A stretch of 64,000 nt of DNA from Branchiostoma floridae. Its lineage: Eukaryota > Chordata > Leptocardii > Amphioxiformes > Branchiostomatidae. The translations under genes were made by a program, and so were the position numbers. Shown here in pieces: positions 9,789-20,096 of this stretch. Below the pieces are notes generated by a model. It did no database searches and was not told the DNA's origin. It was given only the letters and a program-made list of their open reading frames with translations. Every line of letters starts with the position of its first letter. Positions within the stretch are counted from its first letter, which is position 1. Location: assembly GCF_000003815.2 (NCBI RefSeq), contig NC_049995.1, positions 3,421,930-3,485,929 on the forward strand. The letters run 5' to 3'.

Positions 9789-11546
9789 TTAAATAAACCA
9801 AGATTCCAGTTCTGTTAGTCTCTTTCTTGTAACGTCTTCTGGGTGTTCAGTACAAATATGGGACGCCCACTCCGAGGGGGACTTACTCAGATGGCCACAC
9901 GATGGTGATAGACATTTCAATGCAATTGGTTTGTTTTTGTGATGAACTTTATTGTGATTAGCAAATTTCTTGAAAGGGCAATGGAAACCCCTGCCACTGC
10001 AGGGCCTTTCCTCACATTTGATTTCTGCCTCATTCTTTATCAACCTGCTCTTAGAGAGCTTGTCTTTTGCTTTATTGATCAATGCAGTTTTTTCAGTTTT
10101 CTTTTTCTGAGGAACAATATCCTCACTTGAGTCTGTAGTGGAACGAGATCTTTTGTTAGTATGCACCTTCCACTCCATTCTTGTTTCGTTTTCAGCATTT
10201 TCAGGGACATTATTCAGTTCGGACTGCGACTCCTGATTACCTGTGTTCTCCAACGGAGAGTAAGAGATATCATCAGACTTTTTCCCTGTAGCAGAGCTCT
10301 TTCTTCTGGCCGGGATTGGCTTCTTACTTACCTGGGACTCGGAGGGCCTGGGGCTTTCGCTACACTTCTCCTTTTCACTTTCCACTACTTGACTTTCATT
10401 GGATGACGTGAAAGGATTAATGCTGTACTCACTAGAACTTTCTTTCTGCACATCTTCGGATTCACTTACATTGTCACTTTTATGCACATCTACGGTAACT
10501 GTTACTTTATTATCAACAACAGCATCACTTTCTTCCTTATTTTCAGATTCAAAACAAGGCACACAGATTATCTGCTCGCCTTCAGAGCAGTTATCACAAA
10601 CCTTCATCTTACACTCCTCTGACTTAAACTCTTCCTTACACACATGGCAGGCAGCATACTCGTTAACACCCACTGCGTAATCCATTTCACAGTTCATACA
10701 CTGGATATACGTCTCCTCGTGTTCAGCTAAGCGTTTCAGAGCCTCAGCCCTTGACTTGGCTTCTTTCACTTCTGTCTCCTCATCTTTCTGAGGCACATCT
10801 TCACTTTTATCATTTTCATTAACTGATTTTATCTCTTCTCCCTTTGTCCAGGTGTTCCCTGGAGAAGTAATTCTCGCATACGATTTGGGGCAATTTTTGT
10901 AAGTGTGCCCTTGGTCATTGCAAACTGTACATCTGATTTCCCCTTCACACTCTGACGCCACATGTCCAAACTCAAGACATTTGCTACACTTTTTGTACGG
11001 GCATTGTGCATAAAAGTGGTTTTTCTCACCACACTTGTTGCACACCTGTTCTTGCCCAACATACTTCACCCAGATAATGGCATTTCCTATCCTTAAAGCA
11101 TTTGGTATGTTACTTTCCAATTCCATCCTATACTGCCGAATGCCCTTCTTAATCTTATCAAAGGGCGGTGGGTAAGTTGGGCACTTAGCCATGGATATCT
11201 TTCCATACCTTGACAATGTCGCTTGTAGGATACCTTCATCCAGGTACGCAGGGACATTGAGACACGTCACGTATGTACCCAAGCCATACCCATGCACATT
11301 CACTTGGTTATATGTTGTTCTTATCTTGATGGTTGCTTCCTGCTTCTTAGCAAAGGATTCAAAAGTGACCTCAAAGGTATTTCTTGCGGGCGATCTCACA
11401 GTATGAATATCAAAGGCTACATCAATACCAGGTATACCATGTATTATTTCCAACATCGACTGGTTTGACATTGCCTCATCCTGGTCAAACCTGTAAGTGA
11501 CCGACTTTTGGAATAAGTCGGACGAGGAGGAGGTTACTGGCACCAT
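9789..11546 (-). CDS. LINE ORF1 protein, 585 aa, multi-zinc-finger
   Basis: Intact ORF1, presumably the RNA-binding chaperone of the retrotransposon RNP. Residues 1-165 look RRM-like, with LNVPAYLDEGILQATLSRYG in the middle. Three CCHC knuckles follow: C169-C182, C187-C200 and C206-C219, each CX2CX4HX4C. Residues 262-282 are a charged helix. A Cys cluster at 283-331 has spacing CX2C-X13-CX2C-X8-C-X4-CX2C-X7-CX2C, like a B-box, RING or PHD fold. The stretch 335-500 is acidic and Ser-rich, then basic. Near the C-terminus lie a CCHH-like group (C516, C523, H531, H535) and a C2H2 finger (C545-X4-C550-X12-H563-X4-H568). The start at 11546 is the first ATG of a long open frame. Three CCHC knuckles are common in L1/Tx1 ORF1; the extra clusters are less usual. 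Confidence 0.88.
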   Translation of the reverse strand: MVPVTSSSSDLFQKSVTYRFDQDEAMSNQSMLEIIHGIPGIDVAFDIHTVRSPARNTFEVTFESFAKKQEATIKIRTTYNQVNVHGYGLGTYVTCLNVPAYLDEGILQATLSRYGKISMAKCPTYPPPFDKIKKGIRQYRMELESNIPNALRIGNAIIWVKYVGQEQVCNKCGEKNHFYAQCPYKKCSKCLEFGHVASECEGEIRCTVCNDQGHTYKNCPKSYARITSPGNTWTKGEEIKSVNENDKSEDVPQKDEETEVKEAKSRAEALKRLAEHEETYIQCMNCEMDYAVGVNEYAACHVCKEEFKSEECKMKVCDNCSEGEQIICVPCFESENKEESDAVVDNKVTVTVDVHKSDNVSESEDVQKESSSEYSINPFTSSNESQVVESEKEKCSESPRPSESQVSKKPIPARRKSSATGKKSDDISYSPLENTGNQESQSELNNVPENAENETRMEWKVHTNKRSRSTTDSSEDIVPQKKKTEKTALINKAKDKLSKSRLIKNEAEIKCEERPCSGRGFHCPFKKFANHNKVHHKNKPIALKCLSPSCGHLSKSPSEWASHICTEHPEDVTRKRLTELESWFI

Positions 11547-11940
11547 TTTTCTTGTTTAATCCTCCAAGCAATTCCAAGCAATTCTTAATTAATGAAGACT
11601 ACAAATCACTAAATGAACAATCCCCTGCACGACGCAAAATGGGCCGCACACAGGGAAATATTAGACACTATATTATTATATGATAACACTCGGCGCGCAG
11701 CATTAACACAGGAGATCGAGAAATGTTTTACTTACAAATCTTTCTCCTTAAACAGAGCGCTACACGCACTGTCAATCTCAGAACCTATAAATATACTTAC
11801 TATGAATTAAAGCGACGCAGAGACCGGCCGGGAGACAGAGAGCTATACCACGTGCTTTACAAAATGGCGGAGCTTCTTCTTCCTCTGTAGATGCCGGTCA
11901 GCTGGTCGTCAGGTGTCCTCCCGCTTGCCGCTCGCAAAGG
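11547..11940 (-). promoter_or_regulatory. Probable LINE 5' UTR
   Basis: Sequence upstream of ORF1 with no coding frame, becoming GC-rich towards its far end (GACCGGCCGGGAGACAGAG near 11820 and a CTCCCGC stretch near 11920). An AAAATGGCGGAGC block at about 11860, on the strand opposite to the LINE, resembles a YY1 site. LINE 5' UTRs carry the internal promoter, so a YY1-type site would be plausible. The upstream limit is a guess. Confidence 0.45.
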
Positions 11941-12084
11941 AAGGGCGGGAAAACTAGAACTAATAGAAATTAACTTAACTGTGCACAGGAGGAGTGAAAT
12001 TAATCAAATTTTATTGTGATTGATTACCCAAAAGAAAGAAAAGAAAAGAAATCAAAACAAACTATTTCCACGAGCCACTCTATA

Positions 12085-12140
12085 CGTCTCGTCTCGTCTC
12101 GTCTCGTCTCGTCCCGTCACGTCCCTTCACCTCGTCTCGG
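12085..12140 (+). repeat. (CGTCT)n microsatellite
   Basis: Repeated CGTCT units, imperfect at the 3' side (CGTCC, CGTCA), preceded by a short A/G-rich tract at 12034-12050. Confidence 0.9.
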
Positions 12141-12529
12141 GGCGGGCATCCCCATAAGGGGAATCACACTTCAGACACCAAAACCCAAAGTCCTTTCCAA
12201 AGGCCCTTCTTTCCTTGCCGAGATTCATGGCTTAGTTAGACAATGGTACATTCCAGGCGAGTATTAAAACGCTCTTCTAGACGCATGTTACTGTATGTGG
12301 TCCAGCGTAATAAATCTACGCTTTAACTCACCATGTTTATATAAATATATATCACAAATTGCATCAGAAGGAACTTAGTTTGTAATAAAAAATAATGCAT
12401 ATTCATTGTGGGTCAAAAAGTTTTACAAAACCTGTTTAATGTGCCAATAATTCATCTGACATAAATTATGATAATGAGGGGGGGGCGACATGTGGAACTC
12501 GGGATTTTTAAGCGTAGAATCTAGTATAA

Positions 12530-12705
12530 CTTACCAAAATAACATAAAATACGCGGCAAGGCACAGCTTTTTTAAAAAGATTTCTTGTTTGTAGTGAAAT
12601 GGACCATTGGTATGAGTCATACTGAATCAGGTCCGGACCTGGACCTGATCCTTTGGACCTGAACCGAACTTGGACCTGAATTTTCTGTACCGGTACTCAG
12701 CCCTA
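12530..12705 (+). mobile_element. hAT-like MITE, partial copy 2
   Basis: Contains AGTGAAATGGACCATTGGTA, GAGTCATACTGAATCAGGTC and the end GTACCGGTACTCAGCCCTA at 12705. All match, in reverse, the left part of the copy at 45261-46761. This copy preserves the terminus that is disrupted there. The other half of the element is missing or unrecognisable. A G9 tract lies upstream at 12478-12486. Confidence 0.7.
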
Positions 12706-12786
12706 ATGTCAAATGAAGAAAAGTTCAGAAATATTCGAGACTTTTATTGATACGGACAGTATGACGTAGGCATCGGCTGATGAAGC

Positions 12787-13013
12787 ATGTGGAAAATGAT
12801 TCTCAACGACTACGAGCGCTACGTACCTACACCCGTCCTGGATATACTTTATAAGGGAATGCAGTATACGGAATGTTGGTGGAGGATCAATGTTCGTGGT
12901 TTTCACTGTGAACTCTTTACCGTGAAGTTAAAACCACCGAGAAAGTTTGAAGAATTCATGCACCCCTATTCCCTGTTTAATCGCAAAGTCTCCATTTTCT
13001 ACGTACCGCGAAA
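12787..13013 (+). CDS. Candidate short ORF or first exon, unrecognised
   Basis: A 76-codon frame (12787-13017) starts at an ATG with A at -3, directly after two in-frame TGA codons. The predicted peptide is rich in W, Y, F and P (opening MWKMILNDYERYVPTP) and looks more protein-like than the surrounding chance ORFs. Just before its stop there is an exact consensus donor, AAA|GTAAGT, at 13013/13014, so the frame could be a first coding exon ending at 13013. I do not recognise the sequence, find no obvious downstream exon, and give it low confidence. Confidence 0.25.
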
Positions 13014-13017
13014 GTAA

Positions 13018-14935
13018 GTCTCGTAAAGCTTTCAAATTTACAGCACCGGTATCTTTCAAAAGGTGTCAACAAACAACCTTGTTGAATATTTTCTGAATAT
13101 GTATTGAGGACAAAAAAACAGTATCGAACTCACCCAAGATATTTTGATTTATTTTCATGAAAATGATAGCAAAAACGCGCTTCTACGGTGGTTTAGTACA
13201 GTCATTTGGTACTGTCAATGACACGGCCTATGACTTACCTCTGTCCTACAATGATGCTTTAGCACATGCACTGAAAGTTACATGTACTTACAAACTGTCA
13301 TTGAGTCGCGACCTATATATGCTTCACCTGTGTTCTGGTTTCCATCTTCTGGTAATGTGGATTTATCTTTTACCTTTCAACTAGAGACAGCCGATCTTTT
13401 ATTCATTAAGGCAGTTTTACTTCTGGTACGTGATGTCATTGTTAGCATCCTTATTAATAAGATCGTTTATTCATAATATGGAAGAATGATGGCAACGATG
13501 CTACATTACTAGACTTTATTTAAGATACTTTGATTATGATTTTGTATTTATCTAAACATACACCAATGATGTAATCATTCGTTTGTATTCCAATCCAATA
13601 TTCGTTAAGCTAACCATACATTAAGCTATGAAAAACAAGAATTCATACACGCATAAACAACGTTTGCGTTATACATAGCTGTAAATCTTACGTCTTTGAT
13701 CTTAAATTGGCAAAAACACAAATTCAACATCACGAAGCGAAATATTTTCTTGTCAAATAGATTGAAGCTAATGTTTTATTATAATGATGAGCATAGATTC
13801 TGGGTTCAGAATTAGTTAGTTTGTGATACTAACACAATCATGGAATCAATATGAATGGTGAATCTGACACTAGTCTTGCGCCATAGCACCACGATGCTAT
13901 TTTGATTAAAGATTGTTCAAGGATCGGAGTTTCAATAATATGCGTTACATAAATTTACTGTCAAAATGGAGGTTAAAAACATGGCTCTTTAACACTATCT
14001 AGACTTGTCTGGGATTCCTAAGGCCAGGAGACCGCATTCACCCCCCCTTTTAATTTCGGAACTGCTTAATTTACGATCACCAAATTTACAAGAAATGATG
14101 TACTCATAACGTTTTATCTTTTCTGTAAATTTGGTATTCCTATGATGTAACGTGACGTAATTATGACGTCATAATTTTATTTTATTGGCTAAAATTCTCT
14201 AAATAGGGCATTTCGGCAATACTTTTAACCTTAGAGAATAACTGCTAAAGTCGAAAGATGTGCCATATAATAATAATCCAGAGTGCTAAATTGAGTAGCT
14301 CAGTCTAGAGAAAATGGTTATCTAACATTTCAGTGATGAAATCTTTCTGCAATCGTTTTCCGACATGTTTCTCTTATTTTTGTTGCAATAGAAATGTGAT
14401 TTTAACAAAACCATAATTTTGAAACATATCAGGATATGTTGACAGATGAAATCTAAAATAAAATAGAATCTCTACCACCGACGCTATTTGTTTCGCGATC
14501 GGCCATATTTGAAAAGTCACACAACAGTAATTTTCATAGGCCTTACTGTCGAGCTAGGACTTCCATTATTCTCTGAAATTGTCCTACCCTAAGCGATTGT
14601 TCCTAGTATCTGGACAAAGTTGGAAGCAGAGAGGACCATTTACTGCTTAGTGTGAGATCTGAGGCTTTTGTGTGGGATTTCAACTGACATTTATAACGTA
14701 TATGCAGCCTTACCATATGTCACCACATGTACGCAGACAAAAATCCATTTAAACCACGTACATGGATTCCTGCGTAGTGTTGAAATTCTTTATTCTTTTC
14801 TCTTTATTCAGAAATGCCTTTTTTTACTTCTTTCTTTTAACTCATCACACATCGGACAAAAAGCAAAATGATTATAAGAAGCCCTCGACTCATTAACACA
14901 AATTGTAATATAAAACACATGCAATAATACATTGT
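13018..14935. other. Unannotated non-coding stretch
   Basis: AT-rich, with only short chance ORFs (13157-13384, 14668-14871). No terminal repeats, tRNA-like sequence or tandem structure was seen. Confidence 0.55.
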
Positions 14936-14939
14936 ATCT

Positions 14940-15131
14940 TAACAAATATAGATATATAATATGGATAACAAAAACAATGAAGAAGACACAAGAAGAGTCG
15001 GTGTAACAAATATTGATATACAATATGGATAACAAAAACAATCAAGAAGACACAAGAAGAGTCGGTGTAACAAATATAGATATACAATATGGATAACAAA
15101 AACAATCAAGAAGACACAAGAAGAGTCGGTG
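14940..15131 (+). repeat. Three 64-bp tandem repeats
   Basis: Units start at 14940, 15004 and 15068 with TAACAAATATWGATATAHAA and end in AAGAAGAGTCGGTG. Units 2 and 3 are almost identical. The minus-strand frames that read as Cys/Phe/Leu-rich peptides (14808-15136) are products of this repeat and not genes. Confidence 0.95.
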
Positions 15132-15535
15132 TTCAAACAATCATGAAAATCCGTCCTTCATTAAAATGTGTAAACGATACCGAATGTATTACTTTAGTAA
15201 GTGATGCAAATTAACTGTATTCTCGTAGTAATAGAAATCATCGTGTACTGTCATGGTATTACTGTTGGTCTACAATTCAATACGTACATTTTCCTATCCT
15301 TTGCTTTGTCCCAATTCCTTATACGTTGTTTGAGCTAAAAACTGTATCGTCTATTTACGAAGCTACCAAGTCCTACACCTACTTTTCTTTGATTTGTTAA
15401 TTTTTATCTCAGAAACATGCATATTTACAAGGACCTTAGGCTAAGTTGATTTGACTATATATCGCGCGCCCAATAAAAATTCAATCATGCTGTGAATAGC
15501 ACAAAACAGCAGGAAAATCATCAGTAACTATATGC

Positions 15536-15902
15536 CATTCTCCTACGCAGAGGGACCACAGTCGTGTCAAGACTCCTTGTGTTTACCTCTGCTATTTTGT
15601 GCACTCAGACCAGATAGGGACCGCCCTAGTTATAAATATTAATGAGCTTGCCCTTATATGGGCAGTCAGCTGTTGGGGATCGGGCGTAGGAGGATGGTGT
15701 CATGTAATACGTAACATGATTGGCTGACAGCTTCCCAGCGGCCTTTGCGAGACAGCTTGCGACAACAAAAAGCCCAAGAAAAGCCTATTCTCTGATTGGT
15801 TGACAGCTGGTTTGTGGCGACAATCATAATAACCACTGATAGGGCATGAGATAGCAGGGCCCCATAGGCTAATGCCGTTGGGGACCGGGCGTTAGGAGGA
15901 TG
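15536..15902. mobile_element. Short DNA transposon with 8-bp target duplication
   Basis: An 8-bp direct repeat, CTATATGC, flanks the element at 15528-15535 and 15903-15910. The 367-bp interior begins CATTCTCCTACGC and ends GCGTTAGGAGGATG, an imperfect inverted repeat of about 13 bp. The right-end motif GTTGGGGAYCGGGCGTAGGAGGATG also occurs internally near 15672. No ORF is present. Eight-base duplications are typical of hAT elements, but the TIR is short, so the class is tentative. Confidence 0.65.
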
Positions 15903-15910
15903 CTATATGC

Positions 15911-16303
15911 CGTTCATTGCAATAAAATCTTAGAAAATAGATACTCTCATTGTAGAATACTAATGTTAATTCCAATTTCAAAGAAGAAGATGTGAAAGAA
16001 TTTACAAAAATGGAGAAAAAAATCTATTGTTCGGCATACCATACTTTGTGTGTTAATTCATTTGTTCATCTTTCCTGTCAATTTCACGATGAAGGCATGC
16101 GCATGTAAGACGAAACTTTCTATTTGTTCGCTAGCAACAACTTTGAGGTTTTCAGAGGATGGAAAAATATCGATCGAATTAACATGACCTTACCTTATAT
16201 GCTGCCATGAAGGCTATCCATTAAATCATTTACACACAAAACTTCATACATTTGATCCAGTAATGGAAACTTAAAGCTCATTTATCTTCTGATTTGTTTC
16301 CAT
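15911..16303. other. Unannotated gap between two transposons
   Basis: No gene, tandem repeat or terminal repeat seen. Confidence 0.5.
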
Positions 16304-16307
16304 TTAA

Positions 16308-17267
16308 CCCTCATCCGACCGTTACATTTTTACGACGAATCTGACCGTATGGGGTCATTTTTGACCCCATTTTGTTTTGCTCATAGACATATTCTTGCTG
16401 GCTTATTTTGTCATGTCCATGTATTTACTGTTTCACCAATCTATGACAAATATTTTGACCAGTTTTGGTGTCAGTACTTATTACTCATTATCATAATTTA
16501 TGCAGAAAATGAGGACAAACCACATTTGCTCTGAAAATCTACCATACTCAACTTACTTAAACAATGTTTTGTTTTATCAATTTCTAAACAATAAGTGTGA
16601 TGATGCAATAATACTGATAGCAGAATAATGTTATTTAACAAGAAAAAAATACAATATTTGTGAAAAGTAACGAATTTATTACTTAATTATGCACCATATT
16701 CCACCATCTAAACAATAACAATCTAAACATACCATCTAAACATACAATAACTCTTGTCTTTTTTTTCCCGCAAAGATCTTTCTTGTAGGTTCCTTCTGCA
16801 CATTCTGTCCATATATTGTTTTTAAATTGATTAGAAACATTTTCACTTTCATTAGCATAGATAATTAGTGCATATCATCATAATTTATGCAGAATGTCGA
16901 AAAACTGTGTTTTACACTAAAATACTAAATTTCTTTCAAAATATTCGGTGTTTACTCATACAAGCAACTATAACTTGTTGCTGTAATAGCAATAATGAGG
17001 AATGCCTGTTATTTTATTGAAATGTCTTGATATTTATGTCATCAATGATTCATAATTGGCTGGGGTCATTTTTGACCCCACCGAACAAGACACAAACTTA
17101 TAGCTTATACAATAATGGGCAAAACTCGGTGAAAAATTGGTAGATGTTGTAAGACATGTATTCAAAGAAATTCATGGAAGGATTTTTTTCTGTGATAAAA
17201 AATGTTGCTATGGCAGATTAAAATATACGCCTGGGGTCAAAAATGACCCCATACGGTCGGATGAGGG
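16308..17267. mobile_element. piggyBac-like non-autonomous element (TTAA target)
   Basis: TTAA lies at both edges (16304-16307 and 17268-17271). The terminal inverted repeats begin CCCTCATCCGACCGT on both sides. Both ends then carry ACCGTATGGGGTCATTTTTG leading into the hairpin GGGGTCA-TTTT-TGACCCC, and a third copy of that hairpin lies near 17061. TTAA duplication and a CCCT start are typical of piggyBac. There is no transposase frame in 960 bp, so it is non-autonomous. A 61-codon ORF at 16349-16534 is chance. Confidence 0.85.
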
Positions 17268-17271
17268 TTAA

Positions 17272-18425
17272 GCCTGTTTTACGATGATGGCCTACATGTT
17301 TATATTTCGCACGTAGTTCAACTCTAGTCTCTCTTGTTGCATAACAGTAAAGTCATTAGGGCATTTCTAGACTCCAGAAGACTGAAAAAAACCCGAAACG
17401 TTTTAGCTTTAAAATTTTAATTACAAAGTAACGCAAAAATAGAAGATCCGGACAGAGAGAGATTTGAGACAGATCAACAGGAGTATCATATGCTAAAGAA
17501 AAATAACGATTATGAATAAAGAATTAAATAGAATGATTTCATAACCATGTCAATCACAACAACAATTCAGCTATAGGACAATAACAAAAAATGTATACAA
17601 TATTACAAAGTTCAGTTTGAATCCTGAATCCTTCACCTCATCAGAAATTAGAACTAAAACTTTGAACAGTTCGCAACAGCACGGCTCTGGCCACTGCTCT
17701 ATTTCAATTATCACGCTTTTATATATGTTAGCACGTACAAAAAAATAAGTCTAGTGTTTGGAAATAAGATTAAGCACTTGGAGCGATATGCATCGGGAGA
17801 AAATTTCTATATCCAACAATAACGAAAGAGGGCCGGGGAAGACAATAATGTGCGTATTTTTCTATATCACAATACTAGCCGCCAGTTCAGCACCAAGGAA
17901 AGAGCTTCCTTGCTTTTAACGCCCACGTATACGTATGCAACACCTGCGGTACTTTCTTAGACTTAGATCCTCCCGTGTCTAGTGACACATCTGGAAGCTC
18001 AGGGCGAATTCGACCAGTGTTTCCGCTTCCAACAGCTGCAGTAAGGCGTTAAGACAAGAATATGTTCACTTCTGATGCATGATAAAGTTCTCTGTGGGAT
18101 AATGATCGTGTTTTAACACCTTCAAACGTTAAGCCGAAATGACTCTGTAAAGCAAACTGCAAAGTTCAAGCAAAATCTAATATCACAGTCTCTGAAAATA
18201 TGTAGGTCAGTAGGTCGTGTTTTAGTTATTGTTTGAAATATTTTCCAATGTAATGCCGGGGTCAATGACATCTAGAAGGTATTGCCCAGTGGGTCACTTT
18301 TGACAGAAATGATACTTTCTTCTATGAGAGCAGAGGGGAACAGATGTAGGTACATGGTAAAGAGATCGAGGGATAGGTGAGTTCCGTTTGAAAAGATTCA
18401 CCCACTCATTTAGTCATGCGATATA
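17272..18425. other. Unannotated non-coding stretch
   Basis: No ORF over 60 codons on either strand between the piggyBac-like element and the SINE piece, and no repeat structure seen. Confidence 0.5.
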
Positions 18426-18429
18426 TTAT

Positions 18430-18625
18430 AGCACCGTTGGGGTTGTACCGTTGGGGTTGTACCGTTGTACCCCCTCATCCGGGGTGACATACCCTTTCTT
18501 CTAGCTGAATACAAGACGGGGATGCGCCAGGTCTCCCGTCCGAGTGAATGATGTAAATCACCGTGTGGCTGATACGGTATGGAGGTTCGCCAGGCCTCCA
18601 TCCGGGTGATTTGAAGTGAATCCCC
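18430..18625 (-). mobile_element. SINE fragment, minus strand
   Basis: On the minus strand this matches the 3' half of the full SINE at 28508-28908, sharing GGTGATTTACATCATTCACT and GACGGGAGACCTGGCGCATC, then AGGGTATGTCACCCC. The tRNA-like head is missing. An extra block containing GCCAGGCCTCCATCCGGGTGA is also found in the fragment at 49200-49290. The 3' side has a short tandem GTTGGGGTTGTACC near 18435-18465. Confidence 0.75.
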
Positions 18626-18950
18626 AACTCCAGACAGAAGTAACGTATGTGACGCCTTGCCATCAGGTAATCAGTTATTGAACAGAACAGAAGATAGCTG
18701 ATTTTAAACCTTTTTTCATAACCATGGTGATTCAGTCACATTCGCCGTGTGATCATCGTACAACCACAAAGTTAGAACATTCGTCTGACAGTCGTCAAAA
18801 TTCAACTGCCTGACTTCCAAAGAGGCTGCCAGATCCTTTAAGCCTTCTTTCACATCCCTTTTGAAACTCCTTCTGCATTAAGATCGTTCAACATCGTACG
18901 TTAAATGTAACCAGGCCGTTACGTACAGAAGAGTCTCCGAATATAGTAGT

Positions 18951-19190
18951 TACCCCCATGGAATTTCATGGAGGTTATATTTTCACTAGCGTTTGTATGT
19001 GTGTCTGTCTGTGTGTGTGTGTGTGTGTGTCTGTCTGTCAACAAGATACTAGTAGCTCAAGAACGACTAAATAGATTGGTATCGGACTTGGTGTATTGGT
19101 GGGTGTTACGAACACTGGAAATGATTAGATTTTGGGCCCCCTTGCGACTTCCCTTGGTACTGCAGTGGAACATTTGGCTTTGACATCTCG
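18951..19190 (+). repeat. Dispersed repeat with palindromic ATTTCATGGAGGT end and (TG)n
   Basis: Begins with a palindrome (CCCCCATGGAATTTCATGGAGG) of the same type that closes the element at 57699-58754. It then carries ATATTTTCACTAGCGTTTGT, a (TG)n tract (19006-19032), an 'AGCTCAAGAACGACTAAATAG' block and a 'TGGTACTGCAGTGGAA' block. The same order of blocks is seen in reverse at 58540-58754 and forward at 63545-63735. No coding function. Confidence 0.65.
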
Positions 19191-19782
19191 CATTCTGAAC
19201 AAGCTTTTGGGGTGTTAGATAGCTCTTTATTTATTCGGTCGGGTTTTTATTGCTAAAAACGAAGCATCCTATTCACTGAGCCTAATTTGATTTTTGTCTC
19301 CCTTCCGGACAATGTTGTAAACGCGTTTGTCGTATTACATTCCACCATAGGATGAATTACTGTCTAATTACGTCTTCCGTTGAACTGACAAAGTTAAGAA
19401 GGCTTCAGGTTAAATGAACCCCAGAATTGAACAAAGGTGAGCCACTTCTCCTTCCGCTGCACAAGAAATGAAAGCACACATCTTGAAAGAAAATGCGTCT
19501 TTGATGTTTAGTTTTTCCCCAGCCAGCTTCCTGTTTCCGTAAGAAGCTTGAATTTCACATGCATGCTTAAACTGTGTACATATATCAAAAGATAACAAGG
19601 CTAGTTTTAGACGGATGCCTTTGAAAATAAGGATGCGCTAGAGGACGAAAGCAAAGGCGCCAATCTTTGTGTCTATCTTTGTGCATATTCAGAACGAATT
19701 GATACAGAAGTTAGGTGTGACGGGTCGTTCGGTGTAATATAACCAGCTGCTGCCGCGCCGCATGCCTGCGAATCTGGTGTGC
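19191..19782. other. Unannotated non-coding stretch
   Basis: No gene or repeat structure seen. Confidence 0.5.
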
Positions 19783-20096
19783 TAAGGTGGGGTCACACCT
19801 GCGTATATATTGAAATCCGTATGAGGCGCGCATGGGAGTATTTACCTCCACCAGGCCTCACAGGTCGTTGGAAAAATAATAGAAATTGGACAAACGTAAA
19901 CAGGCAACAAGTCAGACGAGTTAGCTTAGTCGCTAACCATACTTCTCGGTTAGCTAACTCATCTGGCATGTTATGTATCTATATTTGTCCAATTTGTACT
20001 ATTTTCCCCGCGACCCGTGGAGCCTGGTAGAAACTAAGAGCTTCATACGTACCTAAAACGGACTTGAATATATACGCATGTGTGACCCCACCCTTA
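19783..20096. mobile_element. MITE (TAAGGTGGGGTCACAC ends) carrying a second MITE
   Basis: Outer terminal inverted repeats are TAAGGTGGGGTCACACCTGC at 19783 and TAAGGGTGGGGTCACACATG read inward from 20096. Similarity continues for about 45 bp through GCGTATATATTSAARTCCGT. The left and right borders read CTA and TTA, compatible with a 3-bp target duplication and a Harbinger-like origin, though this is not certain. The middle (19850-20028) is a separate palindromic element. Confidence 0.75.
19850..20028. mobile_element. Inner foldback MITE (ACCAGGC ends), 179 bp
   Basis: The two arms pair over about 85 bp. The left arm starts ACCAGGCCTCACAGGTCG and includes AGAAATTGGACAAA and GAGTTAGCTTAGTCGCTAACC. 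The right arm, read inward, starts ACCAGGCTCCACGGGTCG and includes CAAATTGGACAAA and GAGTTAGCTAACC. A relative of the left arm lies at 33970-34060 (ATAGGTCGCTGGAAAAATAG). No target duplication was found. Confidence 0.75.

Larger units (their letters stand above)
4740..11940 (-). mobile_element. Near full-length L1/Tx1-type LINE, broken
   Basis: A minus-strand non-LTR retrotransposon with ORF1 (11546 to 9789) and ORF2 (about 9706 to 5241) in the usual order. ORF2 has an apurinic-type endonuclease at the N-terminus, a reverse transcriptase in the middle and a C-terminal zinc cluster, which is the L1/Tx1 layout. The ends given are estimates. The 5' UTR probably reaches about 11.9 kb, where GC-rich sequence stops. 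The 3' UTR covers at least 5086-5240 and possibly the stem-loop cluster down to 4794. I found no target-site duplication. ORF2 has a one-base frameshift near 8461 and a 1105-bp transposon insertion, so this copy cannot make an active ORF2 protein. Confidence 0.85.

Noticed and set aside
5241-11546. Plus-strand ORFs within the LINE (for example 6112-6435, 8276-8653, 10399-10680)
   Set aside because: They are antisense shadows of the minus-strand LINE ORFs.
14808-15136. Three minus-strand ORFs with repeated CFLYPY-like peptides
   Set aside because: They are translations of the 64-bp tandem repeat.
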